From Actinomycetota bacterium (GTDB taxonomy: Bacteria; Actinomycetota; Thermoleophilia; BMS3ABIN01): 64,000 nucleotides of DNA. Under the pieces are notes generated by a model. It searched no databases. It saw only the letters and a list, made by a program, of their open reading frames with translations, and was not told the DNA's origin. The DNA lies in NCBI GenBank assembly GCA_016235065.1, contig JACRMB010000003.1, positions 281,933 to 345,932 on the forward strand, written 5' to 3'. The position numbers and the translations under genes are program-made. Shown here one piece after another: positions 16,743 to 25,625 of this stretch. Numbering within the stretch: position 1 is the first letter of the stretch; each line of letters begins with the position of its first letter.

Positions 16743-19430
16743 ATGAGCAGGCCGCTTTTCAGGTCACCAACGGCGAAGCGCTCCGGTGAATGCCGGGTCG
16801 ACCTCCATCTTCATTCCCGATTTTCCAGGGAATCAGACCTGTGGGTCCTGCGCCAGGCTGGCATCGGCGAGAGCAACACCGATCCCGAGGCAGCCTACAA
16901 GGCAGCCAAAGCCCGGGGCATGACCTATGTCACCCTCACCGATCACAACACGATCGACGGCGGTCTGACGCTCATCCATCATGACGACTTCTTCCTCAGC
17001 GAAGAAGTGACCACCTACTTCCCCGACGAGGACGTCAAGCTGCACGTGCTGGCGCTGGGGATAACCGGGGAGCAGCACCGGGAGATCCAGGCGGTCCGCC
17101 GTAATCTCTACGAACTGGTCACATATCTCAAAGGTGAGGATATCCTGTATGTGCTGGCCCATCCCCTGACCCGCCTTGGCGGGGAGCTGACGCCAGGCCA
17201 TCTCGAGCGGCTGATGCTGCTCTTCCCCATCTGGGAAGTCCATAACGGCTCCACTCTTGAGAGCGAGAACAACCTTTCACAAAAGCTGGCGGAGCTCAGC
17301 TCGCCGGAGAAGCTCGCGGAACTCGCCGAACTTCACGACCTGGAGCCCATGCACGGGGGCATCATCACTTACACCGCCGGCTCGGATGACCACGCCGGCT
17401 TCGACATCGCCAACGCCCGCACGATCACAGCCGATACCGGCAGCATCGATGGCTTCCTCGCTGAGGTCAAGGCGGGTCGCAGCACCATCGAGGGCAGCCA
17501 CGGCAGCACCCTGAAGCTTGCCCATACGATGCTGGGGCTGCTGGCGCATAACACCGACGACGAAGAGGACACAGGCCCGAGCCTGCTGGGAAAAGCCCGT
17601 ACCGGACGCAAGTGGGTGCGGCTGCTTTCGATCGCGGTAGGCGGCGACAGCACCGCCGGCGCCCTCAAGAAAGTCATGGCGGACCGTGATCTGCGCAAAG
17701 CCTTCATGCCGCTGATGACCTCCGGTCATGCCGGCGGCGACGAGTTCCATAATCAGATCTACTCGCTGGTCAACGCTGCCTGGACCACGGGCATGCGCAC
17801 GACTATCGCGGATCTCTCGGAACTGACCCTTTCGAACTTCGTGGTCAACCTCGACCGCATCGGCCGGCTGGTGGCACTGCAGATATTGCTGCTGCCCCAT
17901 TCACTGGCATCCAATTATCATAGCCGCCAGAGGCATTTCCTCAGGCGCCTGAGCTCGCAGATGTTGCCAGACACGCCTACGGCGGAGCCGCCGTGGCCCC
18001 GGGTAGCACTTTTCACTGACACCCTCGACCAGGTCAACGGCGTGACCAGCATCATCGGCCGGATCGGCGAATATTGCCGTGACGAAGACCTGCCGCTGGA
18101 GATCATCGCCTGTGGCGGGAACGATAGCAGCAGGAAGAAGACTTCGGAAGGCAGTGGCAACGCTTCGAATGGGTGCCATGAGGGGCAGCCTGCTGGAAGC
18201 CGCGATGGGCAGCCCGCCGGCGGCCGCGTGACCCGCTTCCCCGCGGTCGCTTCCGTGAACCTGCCGGACTTCGGCAACCTCGACATGAGCGTGCCGCCTG
18301 TGCTCGACATAATCCGCTACTGCGAGGAGCAGCAGTTCGACGTCATCCATTCTGCGACGCCCGGCCCCATGGGGCTTGTCGCTTTCATGGTGTCGCGGAT
18401 CCTGCAGGTGCCGTTCGTCAGCAGTTACCACACGGATATCCCCCGCTGTGTCGGCCGGCTCACCGATGACAAGCTCAACGAAGAGGCGGCCTGGACCTAC
18501 ACCCGCTGGTACTATCAGCGCTGCGACCTGACTTTCGTTCCCTCGGCCTGGAGCAGCCGCGACCTGGCATGCCACGGGCTCGACCAGCGCAAGATGGCGG
18601 TCCTCTACCAGGGGATCGACAGCGACCGTTTCTCGCCGGAGTTCCGTTCGGAGGACTGGCGCCGGCGGCTGGCTGGCGTAGAGGGGAACAAAGATGGCGC
18701 CGGTAAGCGCGCGGGCGACAGCACGCCGGAGAAAGAGATCGCGCCGGACAAGAAGATCCTCCTGTTCGTCGGCCGGATGTCGGCCGAGAAGGACCTGCGG
18801 TTCCTGGCGGACAGTTACCTGGAGCTGGCGTCGAAGCGCGAGGATGTCCGGCTGGCAATGGTCGGCGACGGGCCGATGCGGGCCGAGCTCGAAGAGCTGC
18901 TCGGCGACAGCGCCATCTTCACCGGCTGGCTCAAGGGCCGCGAGCTTGCGGCTGCTTTCGCTTCGGCGGACATCTTCGTTTTCCCAAGTTCGGTGGAAAC
19001 CGCCGGCCAGGTGATCATCGAAGCCCAGGCGTCCGGATTGCCCGCGGTCGTCTGTTCCGGAGGCGGCGCCTCGGAGAATATCGAGTCAGACACGACAGGC
19101 CTTATCGCCCGCAGCCGCAGCGTCAGCGATTTCAACCGCTGCATCGAGACGCTGCTGGACGACGAGGGCATGCGGCGCTCCATGTCCCATGCAGCCCGCA
19201 GCCTGGCCGCAGGACGTTCCTGGGAGAGCATCTTCGCCAGCCAGTTCGAGACTTATGCGGACCTGGTCACCTGGTGGCGGCTCGATACAGACAACCGCTC
19301 CACGGGCGGAGTCGAGACCAGCGCCCTGCCCGCAGGTTCACTCTTCGAAGCATTCGCCAAAATGGAACGGGAGCGTCTTGCCAGGGACTCCGAAGACACC
19401 GGCCCTATTCCTCTTCGCCCATCACGATGA
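16743..19430 (+). CDS. PHP-domain / GT4 glycosyltransferase fusion
   Basis: 895 residues in two parts. Residues ~18-270 are a PHP-type metal phosphoesterase: VDLHLHSRFSRESD, TLTDHNTIDGG, LAHPLTRLGGE and GSDDHAGFD supply the His/Asp ligands. Residues ~425-850 are a GT-B glycosyltransferase of family 4, like the mannosyltransferases: GVTSIIGRIGEY near the acceptor end, FVSSYHTDIP, LYQGIDSDRFSPEF, LLFVGRMSAEKDL, and the donor-site FPSSVETAGQVIIEAQASGLP with its E-x7-E motif. A hydrophilic linker rich in Gly/Ser lies at ~465-500. The PIG-L gene overlaps its end, so a shared glycolipid or glycan pathway is likely. Confidence 0.85.
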   Translation: MSRPLFRSPTAKRSGECRVDLHLHSRFSRESDLWVLRQAGIGESNTDPEAAYKAAKARGMTYVTLTDHNTIDGGLTLIHHDDFFLSEEVTTYFPDEDVKLHVLALGITGEQHREIQAVRRNLYELVTYLKGEDILYVLAHPLTRLGGELTPGHLERLMLLFPIWEVHNGSTLESENNLSQKLAELSSPEKLAELAELHDLEPMHGGIITYTAGSDDHAGFDIANARTITADTGSIDGFLAEVKAGRSTIEGSHGSTLKLAHTMLGLLAHNTDDEEDTGPSLLGKARTGRKWVRLLSIAVGGDSTAGALKKVMADRDLRKAFMPLMTSGHAGGDEFHNQIYSLVNAAWTTGMRTTIADLSELTLSNFVVNLDRIGRLVALQILLLPHSLASNYHSRQRHFLRRLSSQMLPDTPTAEPPWPRVALFTDTLDQVNGVTSIIGRIGEYCRDEDLPLEIIACGGNDSSRKKTSEGSGNASNGCHEGQPAGSRDGQPAGGRVTRFPAVASVNLPDFGNLDMSVPPVLDIIRYCEEQQFDVIHSATPGPMGLVAFMVSRILQVPFVSSYHTDIPRCVGRLTDDKLNEEAAWTYTRWYYQRCDLTFVPSAWSSRDLACHGLDQRKMAVLYQGIDSDRFSPEFRSEDWRRRLAGVEGNKDGAGKRAGDSTPEKEIAPDKKILLFVGRMSAEKDLRFLADSYLELASKREDVRLAMVGDGPMRAELEELLGDSAIFTGWLKGRELAAAFASADIFVFPSSVETAGQVIIEAQASGLPAVVCSGGGASENIESDTTGLIARSRSVSDFNRCIETLLDDEGMRRSMSHAARSLAAGRSWESIFASQFETYADLVTWWRLDTDNRSTGGVETSALPAGSLFEAFAKMERERLARDSEDTGPIPLRPSR

Positions 19431-20211
19431 CGAGTTCTTCATCGCCGTAACCATGCGGCGCCTGGGCGCGGCCGGTTTACCGGTGGCGGCGCTCTGGCTG
19501 ACTCGCGGCGGACTTCATGGCAGTCTGCGTGAGGCAGAGTCGCGCCGGGCGATGGAACAGATCGGCGTCGATCCCTCCAGTCTGTACTTTCTCAGACTTC
19601 CTGATGGCCATGCACTTGACAAGCTGGAAGATATAGTCACGCGCCTGTCACGCCTGCTGGAAAAGCTGAAGCCCGCCTCCATTTTCGTCCCCGCTTTCGA
19701 AGGCGGGCATCCCGATCACGACACGGCCCAGCTGGCAGCTGCACTCGCAATCAGGAGGATGAGGAGCAAAAGCCCCAGCGGCGAAGCAGCTGATTCAACT
19801 GGAATCGAGCCTGCAGCTGCAAATGATGTGATCGGCCATATCCAGCAGCCAGCGCTGTATGAATTCCCCCTGTACAATCGAACCGGAGGCAGGTTGCTGC
19901 GGGTGGGTGAGTTCATTCCCGGGACGACCGAGGTGCGGCAGACGCCGGTCAATCTGCGGGACCGCCTGCTGAAGCGCCGCCTTGCTGTCATCTTCCACAG
20001 CCAGCGCGCGATCGTCTGGCCGCTGACAGGATTACGGGGTGGACCGATGATGGTTCACGTGAAGGGAGAGCCGTATCGCCGGGTTCCGGCAAGCCGTGAT
20101 TACACGGTACGCCCGCATCCGGGACGCCTGGCATACGAATATTACACTTCAGAGAGGTTCCAGCACTTCGCCGCGGTTGCGGCTGGCGCTGTCAGCGCTG
20201 CCAGGGATTAA
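19378..20211 (+). CDS. PIG-L/LmbE-family deacetylase
   Basis: 277 residues from TTG 19378, preceded by GGGAG. The frame is open further upstream but that part is the shadow of the preceding gene. It overlaps the PHP-GT4 gene by 53 bases. The zinc-site motifs are FAHHDDEFF (usual form AHPDDE, here His replaces Pro) and GGHPDHD. Relatives remove N-acetyl groups from GlcNAc-containing lipids or mycothiol precursors. Coupling to a GT4 gene fits GlcNAc-conjugate deacetylation, as in the MshA/MshB pair, but there is no proof here that the product is mycothiol. Confidence 0.85.
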   Translation: MPGTPKTPALFLFAHHDDEFFIAVTMRRLGAAGLPVAALWLTRGGLHGSLREAESRRAMEQIGVDPSSLYFLRLPDGHALDKLEDIVTRLSRLLEKLKPASIFVPAFEGGHPDHDTAQLAAALAIRRMRSKSPSGEAADSTGIEPAAANDVIGHIQQPALYEFPLYNRTGGRLLRVGEFIPGTTEVRQTPVNLRDRLLKRRLAVIFHSQRAIVWPLTGLRGGPMMVHVKGEPYRRVPASRDYTVRPHPGRLAYEYYTSERFQHFAAVAAGAVSAARD

Positions 20212-20273
20212 TCCACCGGGGCTACCGGGAGGTCAACCCGGCCGTGGCTGCTGCGGCAGCTTCACCAGTGCTG

Positions 20274-20507
20274 TTAATCCGCCTGCTCCTCCATGATATC
20301 CGGCAGGTACAGGTCGCAGATAGACCCGAATTCTACAGCGCAGGTCATGCCCGTGTCGTCGCCCCAGGCTGAGCAGGTGAGGGATTCCACCCGACGGTCG
20401 AGGTTGATGTCGATGTGGTTGGCGTAGGAGCACATCTCGCAGCTGTCGATGGCGCAGGCGTCGCGGTAGTTGTACTTGCTGGACCAGTCTTTTCGCTTGG
20501 CTTCCAT
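20274..20507 (-). CDS. Small Cys-rich conserved-looking protein
   Basis: 77 residues with six Cys (ACAIDSCEMCSYANH, LTCSAWG, MTCAVEFGSICDLY), acidic overall and with no signal peptide. The Cys arrangement could bind a metal or Fe-S cluster. The family is not recognised. It lies 21 bp downstream of trehalose-phosphatase on the same strand and may be co-transcribed. Confidence 0.55.
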   Translation of the reverse strand: MEAKRKDWSSKYNYRDACAIDSCEMCSYANHIDINLDRRVESLTCSAWGDDTGMTCAVEFGSICDLYLPDIMEEQAD

Positions 20508-20528
20508 TGGGATATTTTACCACTTATG

Positions 20529-21377
20529 CTACAGTTCTTCTCCCGCCAGGATCTGCAACGCCATTTCGACGCCGCTTATCCGGTCGACAAGCAGGTCTGA
20601 ATATTTTGGCAGCTCGGCCGGCATCTCGCTGGAGATCACCCCGACGCCGACCATCACGCTGTCCTTCCGGCGCTTGCGCTTGCGAAGTTCCTTGAGGGCG
20701 TCTATATCCGTGGTATCGTCGCCGATATAGATCGCCTGCCTGCAGGCAAGCCGGTCCAGCAGCTGGCCCACGGCGACCCCCTTGTTGATCGGCACCGGCG
20801 GCCGCACCTCGATCACCTTGCGGCCTTCACTGACGGCCAGTCCCAGCTTCTCGATCAGGGGAAAGAACCTCTTGCGGATGAAAGCGGCAGATTCCTCAGG
20901 GTCCGCCGCCCGCCGGAAATGGAAGGACATGGTCGCTGTCTTGTCCTCGAGCCAGATGCCCATCTCGGCCATCTCCTCGTCCTTGCGGCACTGCTCTACA
21001 AGTTCCCTGATCTTCGGGATGTATTCCTGGGCTTCCTCACAGACGACGACGGCGTGGCCCGGCAGCATCGTCTCAAAACCATGGTTGCCGATATACGCAA
21101 GCTCGGCGTTGCCGGCTATGCGCTTGGCGCCGGTGGCCGGCCTGCCGCTGACGATGGTGACCGCCAGATAGGTATGGGCGAGCATACGGATCAGGCGGCT
21201 GATCTCAGGCGGTATCGCCACTTCGTTGGGGCGTGGCATGATCGGCGCCAGGGTCCCGTCCAGGTCGAGGAAGATGGCAGAGGCGGCCGGATCTGCCAAC
21301 AGCGGCGCCAGCGCCTCCTGGATCTCGTCCAGGGAATTGGGCGCCGGCCGCTTCTTATGCAAGGATTTGTCTGTCAT
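20529..21377 (-). CDS. otsB: Trehalose-6-phosphate phosphatase
   Basis: 282 residues from ATG 21377. It is a HAD-superfamily enzyme: IFLDLDGTLAPI (motif I, nucleophile Asp), VTIVSGRP (motif II), NHGFE, and GDDTTDIDALKEL (motif IV). The cap region VRPPVPINKGVAVGQLLD fits the family. It removes phosphate from trehalose-6-phosphate in the cytoplasm, giving the compatible solute trehalose. otsA is not in this window. It is divergent from the GH57-like gene. Confidence 0.88.
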   Translation of the reverse strand: MTDKSLHKKRPAPNSLDEIQEALAPLLADPAASAIFLDLDGTLAPIMPRPNEVAIPPEISRLIRMLAHTYLAVTIVSGRPATGAKRIAGNAELAYIGNHGFETMLPGHAVVVCEEAQEYIPKIRELVEQCRKDEEMAEMGIWLEDKTATMSFHFRRAADPEESAAFIRKRFFPLIEKLGLAVSEGRKVIEVRPPVPINKGVAVGQLLDRLACRQAIYIGDDTTDIDALKELRKRKRRKDSVMVGVGVISSEMPAELPKYSDLLVDRISGVEMALQILAGEEL

Positions 21378-21563
21378 ATAATAGAAAGTAATCCGGACGG
21401 GCGGCGCTGATGGCAGCCTGCCCAACCAGGCGCTATGGTATCATACGCTCCCGGTTCCAGGGGAGTGGCAAACCGGAGCGGGCCTTCATGGCCCAAATCC
21501 CCGGCGCCGTTATCCGCGAAAGTGAAGTCAATAATCAGACACAGTTCTACAGGAAGACACGAC

Positions 21564-23564
21564 TTGAATGCCTGGGCGCCGCGCGTTGTGATGCCGGTGC
21601 TGGCGGCCGCGCTGGCCGTCATGTTGCTGGCGACGCTGATGTTCTCAGGAGCGCCGGCGGGAGCTGCGACCGGCGGCATCACTTTCACCACCGACAAACT
21701 CGTTTATCACCCCGATGAGACCGTATCGTTCACGCTGGCCCTCGATTCCGGTGGCCAGAGCCTCAGCGGCGACCTGGTGCTGACGGTCTACCCCGCCGCC
21801 TCGCTGATGGATCCCAACGCCCTGAACCAGACGCCCCTCTCGGAGACAGTGATGCACAAAGACTATGGCTTCAGCGGCCAGGCTTCGGCGGCGGTCAGCG
21901 CCGAGTTCAAAGATCTCAAGGCCGGGACCGGCGGCTATCCGATAAAGGTCAGCCTGAAGAGCGGCGCCGAGGAATCGCTGGCGGGAAGCGGCTGGCTGGC
22001 TATCGTGGATCCGGCCGCCCGGGAGCCCCTGGACCTGGTACTGGTCTGGACCGTGGGTTCACCTCCCCAGCGCGACCAGTACGGAGACTTCTTCAGTCCC
22101 GGGCTGGTCGACAGATGCCGGGCCGAGCCACGCACGACCGATACACTCATCCAGCATCCCGAGCTGACCCAGAAGTTCCCGGATGTCAGGACGACATACG
22201 CCATCGAGGGTTCGCTGCTTGACCAGCTGGAAGACCTTGCAGACGGCTTCGATCTCAGTGAAGGGGACGAAGAAACATATTATCCGGCTGATTCTCCCGA
22301 GTCCCGGACCGTGGCCGACTGTCTTGCCGGTTTCCGGTTCCTGGGAGAAGCCGGGAACATCGAGGTCCTTTCGACCCCGTTCGAGTACACCAGCCTGCCG
22401 CTGCTCGCCAAGCAGGGATGGAACGATGGCAGCAGCCAGTACCGTATCGGCGGCGACGTGCTTAGCACTTCGATGGAGCTGGTCTCTGCCCCAAGGGGCG
22501 CCTATGCGCCGGGGCTCGACATCACCACGGACTCCCTGCGCTACCTGGCCGCTACCGGCGGCGAATATACTGTACTTTCCGGGGCCACGCGGGCGTCGGT
22601 GCAGGGCAACCTGCCTGAAGGAGAGCCCAGCTACCGGGTGCGGGACCTGAGCGGCGAGCGCCTCACCGTATTCTTCGCCAACGACGACGCAGCCGCGGCC
22701 CTGTTCTCGGACACACCTGACCCCGCTGCGTTTTTCGCTGTGCTGGCAAACACTTACGCCGGCGACGCCTTGCGGCTGACCATAGCCGCCTCGCCGTCGC
22801 CCAACCCCATCCTGAGCGCCGAAGAGCGTCAGCGCGTCTATGCGGCTATCGACGGTGAATCCTGGCTCAGCACGATGACTCTCTCGGAGGCCAAACAGAA
22901 ATACCAACCAGACACACAGCCGGTGACGCTGCTGAGATACACGGACCCCGCGACCGGATACCTTTCCCTGAATTATTACCAGAGGCTGGACGCCGTCCAT
23001 GGGGGATATGAAGCTTATCGTGCCGGCGTCGACAGTGAGACTGCCGAGATGCAGGTCCTGGCCAAAAAGATGTACACCGCCGAAAGCATCTACTTCATCA
23101 GCGACAGCGCCCGGCCAGAAGCCGCCAACCTGGGGCTGGCCTACCTCGATGTGATCGAGCAGTTCACCAACAGCCAGTTCGACCGGCTGAGAGTCGAAGT
23201 CGACACGCCGTGGCTCCAGAGTGACTCTGGTGGTGTCGCCAGGGTGAGGCTTTTCAACGGGAATCCTTACGCTTTCACCGCGGACCTCTCACTATCCGGT
23301 GACGGCGTCGAGTTCCCGGAGGGCGCCGGTCAAAGGCTGCGGCTCGAGCCGGGTGCGATCGAAATCGAGGTGCCGTTCAGCTCTGAAGGCTGGTCCAGCA
23401 TCGACGCTCGCCTGGAGTCAAAAGGCTTCACGATGGCCGAAGACGCCGCCGGTATCCACCTGGTCACGACCCGCGGCTGGATAGTCATCATCTTCACCTT
23501 CGCCGCCCTGATCGCCGGAATAGCCTACGCCTACATCGTCACACGCCCCGGCGCCAGGTCATGA
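21564..23564 (+). CDS. Membrane-anchored GH57-like protein
   Basis: 666 residues from TTG 21564, which has AGGAAG before it; an ATG at 21435 would add 43 residues ahead of the signal peptide. Order: signal/TM (VVMPVLAAALAVMLLATLMF), a beta-sandwich (FTTDKLVYHPDETVSFTLAL), then a GH57/polysaccharide-deacetylase-like barrel. The barrel shows LDLVLVWTVGSPPQRDQYG, PDVRTTYAIEGSLLDQLEDL and IEVLSTPFEYTSLPLL. A beta domain and a C-terminal TM helix follow (IVIIFTFAALIAGIAYAYIV). In true GH57 enzymes the first motif is HQHQP; here it is WTVGSPP, so catalysis is doubtful. A role in surface glycan handling is inferred. Confidence 0.65.
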   Translation: MNAWAPRVVMPVLAAALAVMLLATLMFSGAPAGAATGGITFTTDKLVYHPDETVSFTLALDSGGQSLSGDLVLTVYPAASLMDPNALNQTPLSETVMHKDYGFSGQASAAVSAEFKDLKAGTGGYPIKVSLKSGAEESLAGSGWLAIVDPAAREPLDLVLVWTVGSPPQRDQYGDFFSPGLVDRCRAEPRTTDTLIQHPELTQKFPDVRTTYAIEGSLLDQLEDLADGFDLSEGDEETYYPADSPESRTVADCLAGFRFLGEAGNIEVLSTPFEYTSLPLLAKQGWNDGSSQYRIGGDVLSTSMELVSAPRGAYAPGLDITTDSLRYLAATGGEYTVLSGATRASVQGNLPEGEPSYRVRDLSGERLTVFFANDDAAAALFSDTPDPAAFFAVLANTYAGDALRLTIAASPSPNPILSAEERQRVYAAIDGESWLSTMTLSEAKQKYQPDTQPVTLLRYTDPATGYLSLNYYQRLDAVHGGYEAYRAGVDSETAEMQVLAKKMYTAESIYFISDSARPEAANLGLAYLDVIEQFTNSQFDRLRVEVDTPWLQSDSGGVARVRLFNGNPYAFTADLSLSGDGVEFPEGAGQRLRLEPGAIEIEVPFSSEGWSSIDARLESKGFTMAEDAAGIHLVTTRGWIVIIFTFAALIAGIAYAYIVTRPGARS

Positions 23565-23700
23565 ATCGTGAATTGTCTGATCGCCCTGGCGTCAGTGCCC
23601 TGGGGTCATGCCCTCCGCAATAAGATTATTGCAGGCTTAGCAGGGATTCTGCCGAAAATATATATGCTCGATCCAGGCAAATTCATCACTGGGAGATTAC

Positions 23701-24105
23701 TTGCGCCTGAAAGCTCCAATTCGCAGGCTTGCCAGCGACGAAACCGGCAGCTTCATGAGCAATCTGGTTTTCTTCGCGGTCGTCGTAGCCATCATCGCCG
23801 TGTTCGTCATCGACGGCTCTTCGGTCTTCTACGCCAATCAGGCCGCTGCTGAGGGGGCACAGGAAGCGGCCAATCTGGCCATGATCGAATACAGGGACAC
23901 ACATAGCGAGGCTCGGGCCGAGACCGCAGCCGGGGAATATTGTGAGGCAAAAGGCCTCGAGTTTCTCGAATTCAGGATCAATCGCGACCGGGGTAGCACC
24001 TTCGATGTCACCTGCGGTAAGGATGCGACTACCTACGCCTTCAAGTACATCCCAGTCCTCAAGGACCTGATCCCCCAGGAAAGCCGCAAGACCTCGAACC
24101 TCTGA
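23701..24105 (+). CDS. TadE/TadG-like pilin-type membrane protein
   Basis: 134 residues from TTG 23701 with GGGAG before it. A basic N-terminus (LKAPIRRLASDETGSF) leads into one hydrophobic helix (LVFFAVVVAIIAVFVIDGSSVFYANQ) and then AAAEGAQEAANLAM, the pattern of TadE-like minor pseudopilins. The exported C-terminal part has two Cys that may pair. No tad/flp secretion genes are nearby, so its assembly partner is unknown. Confidence 0.6.
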   Translation: MRLKAPIRRLASDETGSFMSNLVFFAVVVAIIAVFVIDGSSVFYANQAAAEGAQEAANLAMIEYRDTHSEARAETAAGEYCEAKGLEFLEFRINRDRGSTFDVTCGKDATTYAFKYIPVLKDLIPQESRKTSNL

Positions 24106-24183
24106 TCCCGCCACACTTGCCAATTCCGCTGTAAAGGGCTAAATTTCTCCCACTGTCCCTTTTTACCTGCGTCTGGAGGGTCC

Positions 24184-25542
24184 ATGGCTGTCAAAACTTT
24201 ATTGTCTGAAGATCAGATGCCTACCCAGTGGTATAACATCGCCCCGGATATGCCGGAGGGAAGCCTGAAGCCACCGCTTAACCCGGCGACCGGCGAACCC
24301 GTAGGCCCCGATGCGCTGGCGCCGCTGTTTCCTATGTCAATAATCATGCAGGAAGTCAGCACCGAGCGTTACATCGATATCCCCGAAGAGGTGCAGGAGA
24401 TCTACAAGCTCTGGCGCCCGACGCCGCTGATCCGCGCCATGCGCCTGGAGAAGGCGCTCGACACCCCGGCAAAGATCTATTTCAAGTATGAGGGCGTCAG
24501 CCCGGCAGGTTCGCACAAGCCCAACACCGCCGTCCCCCAGGCGTACTACAACCGGGAAGCCGGCATCAAGCGCATCTCCACTGAGACCGGCGCCGGCCAG
24601 TGGGGCTGCTCAATGGCTTTGGCGACGCAGATGTTCGGTATGGAGTGCACCGTCTACATGGTCAAGATCAGCTACGACCAGAAGCCGTACCGCCGCAGCA
24701 TGATGCAGGTCTGGGGCGCCGAGGTGCTGGCGAGCCCGACCGACCGCACCAACTCCGGCCGCGCCATCCTCGAGGGCGACGCCGATTCCCTTGGAAGCTT
24801 GGGCATCGCCATCAGCGAGGCCAGCGAAGACGCAGCCACCCACGACGACTGCAACTACGCGCTTGGCAGCGTGCTCAACCATGTTCTCCTGCATCAGACC
24901 GTGGTGGGCGAGGAATGCAAGCAGCAGATGGAGATCGCCGGCGTCTATCCGGACATCGTCATCGGCTGTATTGGCGGTGGCAGCAACTACGCCGGCCTGG
25001 CTTTCCCCTTCATGAAGGATAAACTCGAAGGCAAGAAGGAGATCGAGTTCCTCGCGGCCGAGCCCAGCTCCTGCCCGACGGTAACCAAGGGCGCCTACAC
25101 TTACGACTTCGGCGACGCCCTGGCTTCGACGCCGCTGTTCATGATGCATACTCTCGGCCACGATTTCATCCCGCCGGGAATCCACGCCGGCGGCCTGCGC
25201 TACCACGCGATGGCGCCGCTGATCAGCGCCCTGGTCGACGCCGGCCACATGAGCGCGGTGGCTTATGGCCAGACAGAGATCTTCGACGCGGCGCTGCAGT
25301 TTGCCCGCGCTGAGGCGATCATCCCGGCGCCTGAGTCGAGCCATGCTATCAAGGCGGCCATCGACAAGGCGCTGGAGTGCAAGCAGTCTGGCGAGGAGAA
25401 GGTCATCCTCTTCAACCTCAGCGGCCACGGCCACTTCGACATGAGCGCCTATGACGCCTATCTTAGCGGCAAGCTGACCGATTACGCCTATCCGGAAGAG
25501 AAGATCAGGGAGTCGATGGCGAAGATCCCGAAGATGGGGTAA
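24184..25542 (+). CDS. trpB2: Tryptophan synthase beta-like protein, TrpB2 type
   Basis: 452 residues, longer than TrpB1 (~400) because of the N-terminal extension typical of TrpB2. The PLP lysine is in [11 protein letters not shown] (K112). Other motifs are [18 protein letters not shown] (phosphate loop) and the C-terminal [12 protein letters not shown]. It makes tryptophan from indole and serine. TrpB2 often stands apart from TrpA and may scavenge free indole; no other trp gene is nearby. It ends in a terminator. Confidence 0.93.
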   Translation: MAVKTLLSEDQMPTQWYNIAPDMPEGSLKPPLNPATGEPVGPDALAPLFPMSIIMQEVSTERYIDIPEEVQEIYKLWRPTPLIRAMRLEKALDTPAKIYFKYEGVSPAGSHKPNTAVPQAYYNREAGIKRISTETGAGQWGCSMALATQMFGMECTVYMVKISYDQKPYRRSMMQVWGAEVLASPTDRTNSGRAILEGDADSLGSLGIAISEASEDAATHDDCNYALGSVLNHVLLHQTVVGEECKQQMEIAGVYPDIVIGCIGGGSNYAGLAFPFMKDKLEGKKEIEFLAAEPSSCPTVTKGAYTYDFGDALASTPLFMMHTLGHDFIPPGIHAGGLRYHAMAPLISALVDAGHMSAVAYGQTEIFDAALQFARAEAIIPAPESSHAIKAAIDKALECKQSGEEKVILFNLSGHGHFDMSAYDAYLSGKLTDYAYPEEKIRESMAKIPKMG

Positions 25543-25549
25543 AGAAACC

Positions 25550-25578
25550 GGGGACGTTGCTGAACTTCGGGAACTAAC
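25550..25578 (-). repeat. Short interspersed repeat (family 2), single copy
   Basis: In reverse orientation this is a near match (two differences) to the unit at 37276-37304, reading GTTAGTTCC-GAA-TTCAGC then AACGTCCCC. It sits between the trpB2 stop and its terminator. Confidence 0.65.
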
Positions 25579-25594
25579 TGAAAAGGCAATGCAT

Positions 25595-25625
25595 GGGCCG
25601 CCCTTAACGGGGTGGCCCTTTATTT
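25595..25625 (+). terminator. Rho-independent terminator of trpB2
   Basis: A 9-bp stem (25595-25603 with 25610-25618, one G-U pair) with a TTAACG loop is followed by TTTATTT. It abuts the stop codon of the convergent diguanylate cyclase gene. Confidence 0.8.

Noticed and set aside
22059..23000. A minus-strand open frame of about 313 codons
   Set aside because: It is antisense to the GH57-like gene, has biased Arg/Val/Gln composition, and lacks a ribosome binding site.
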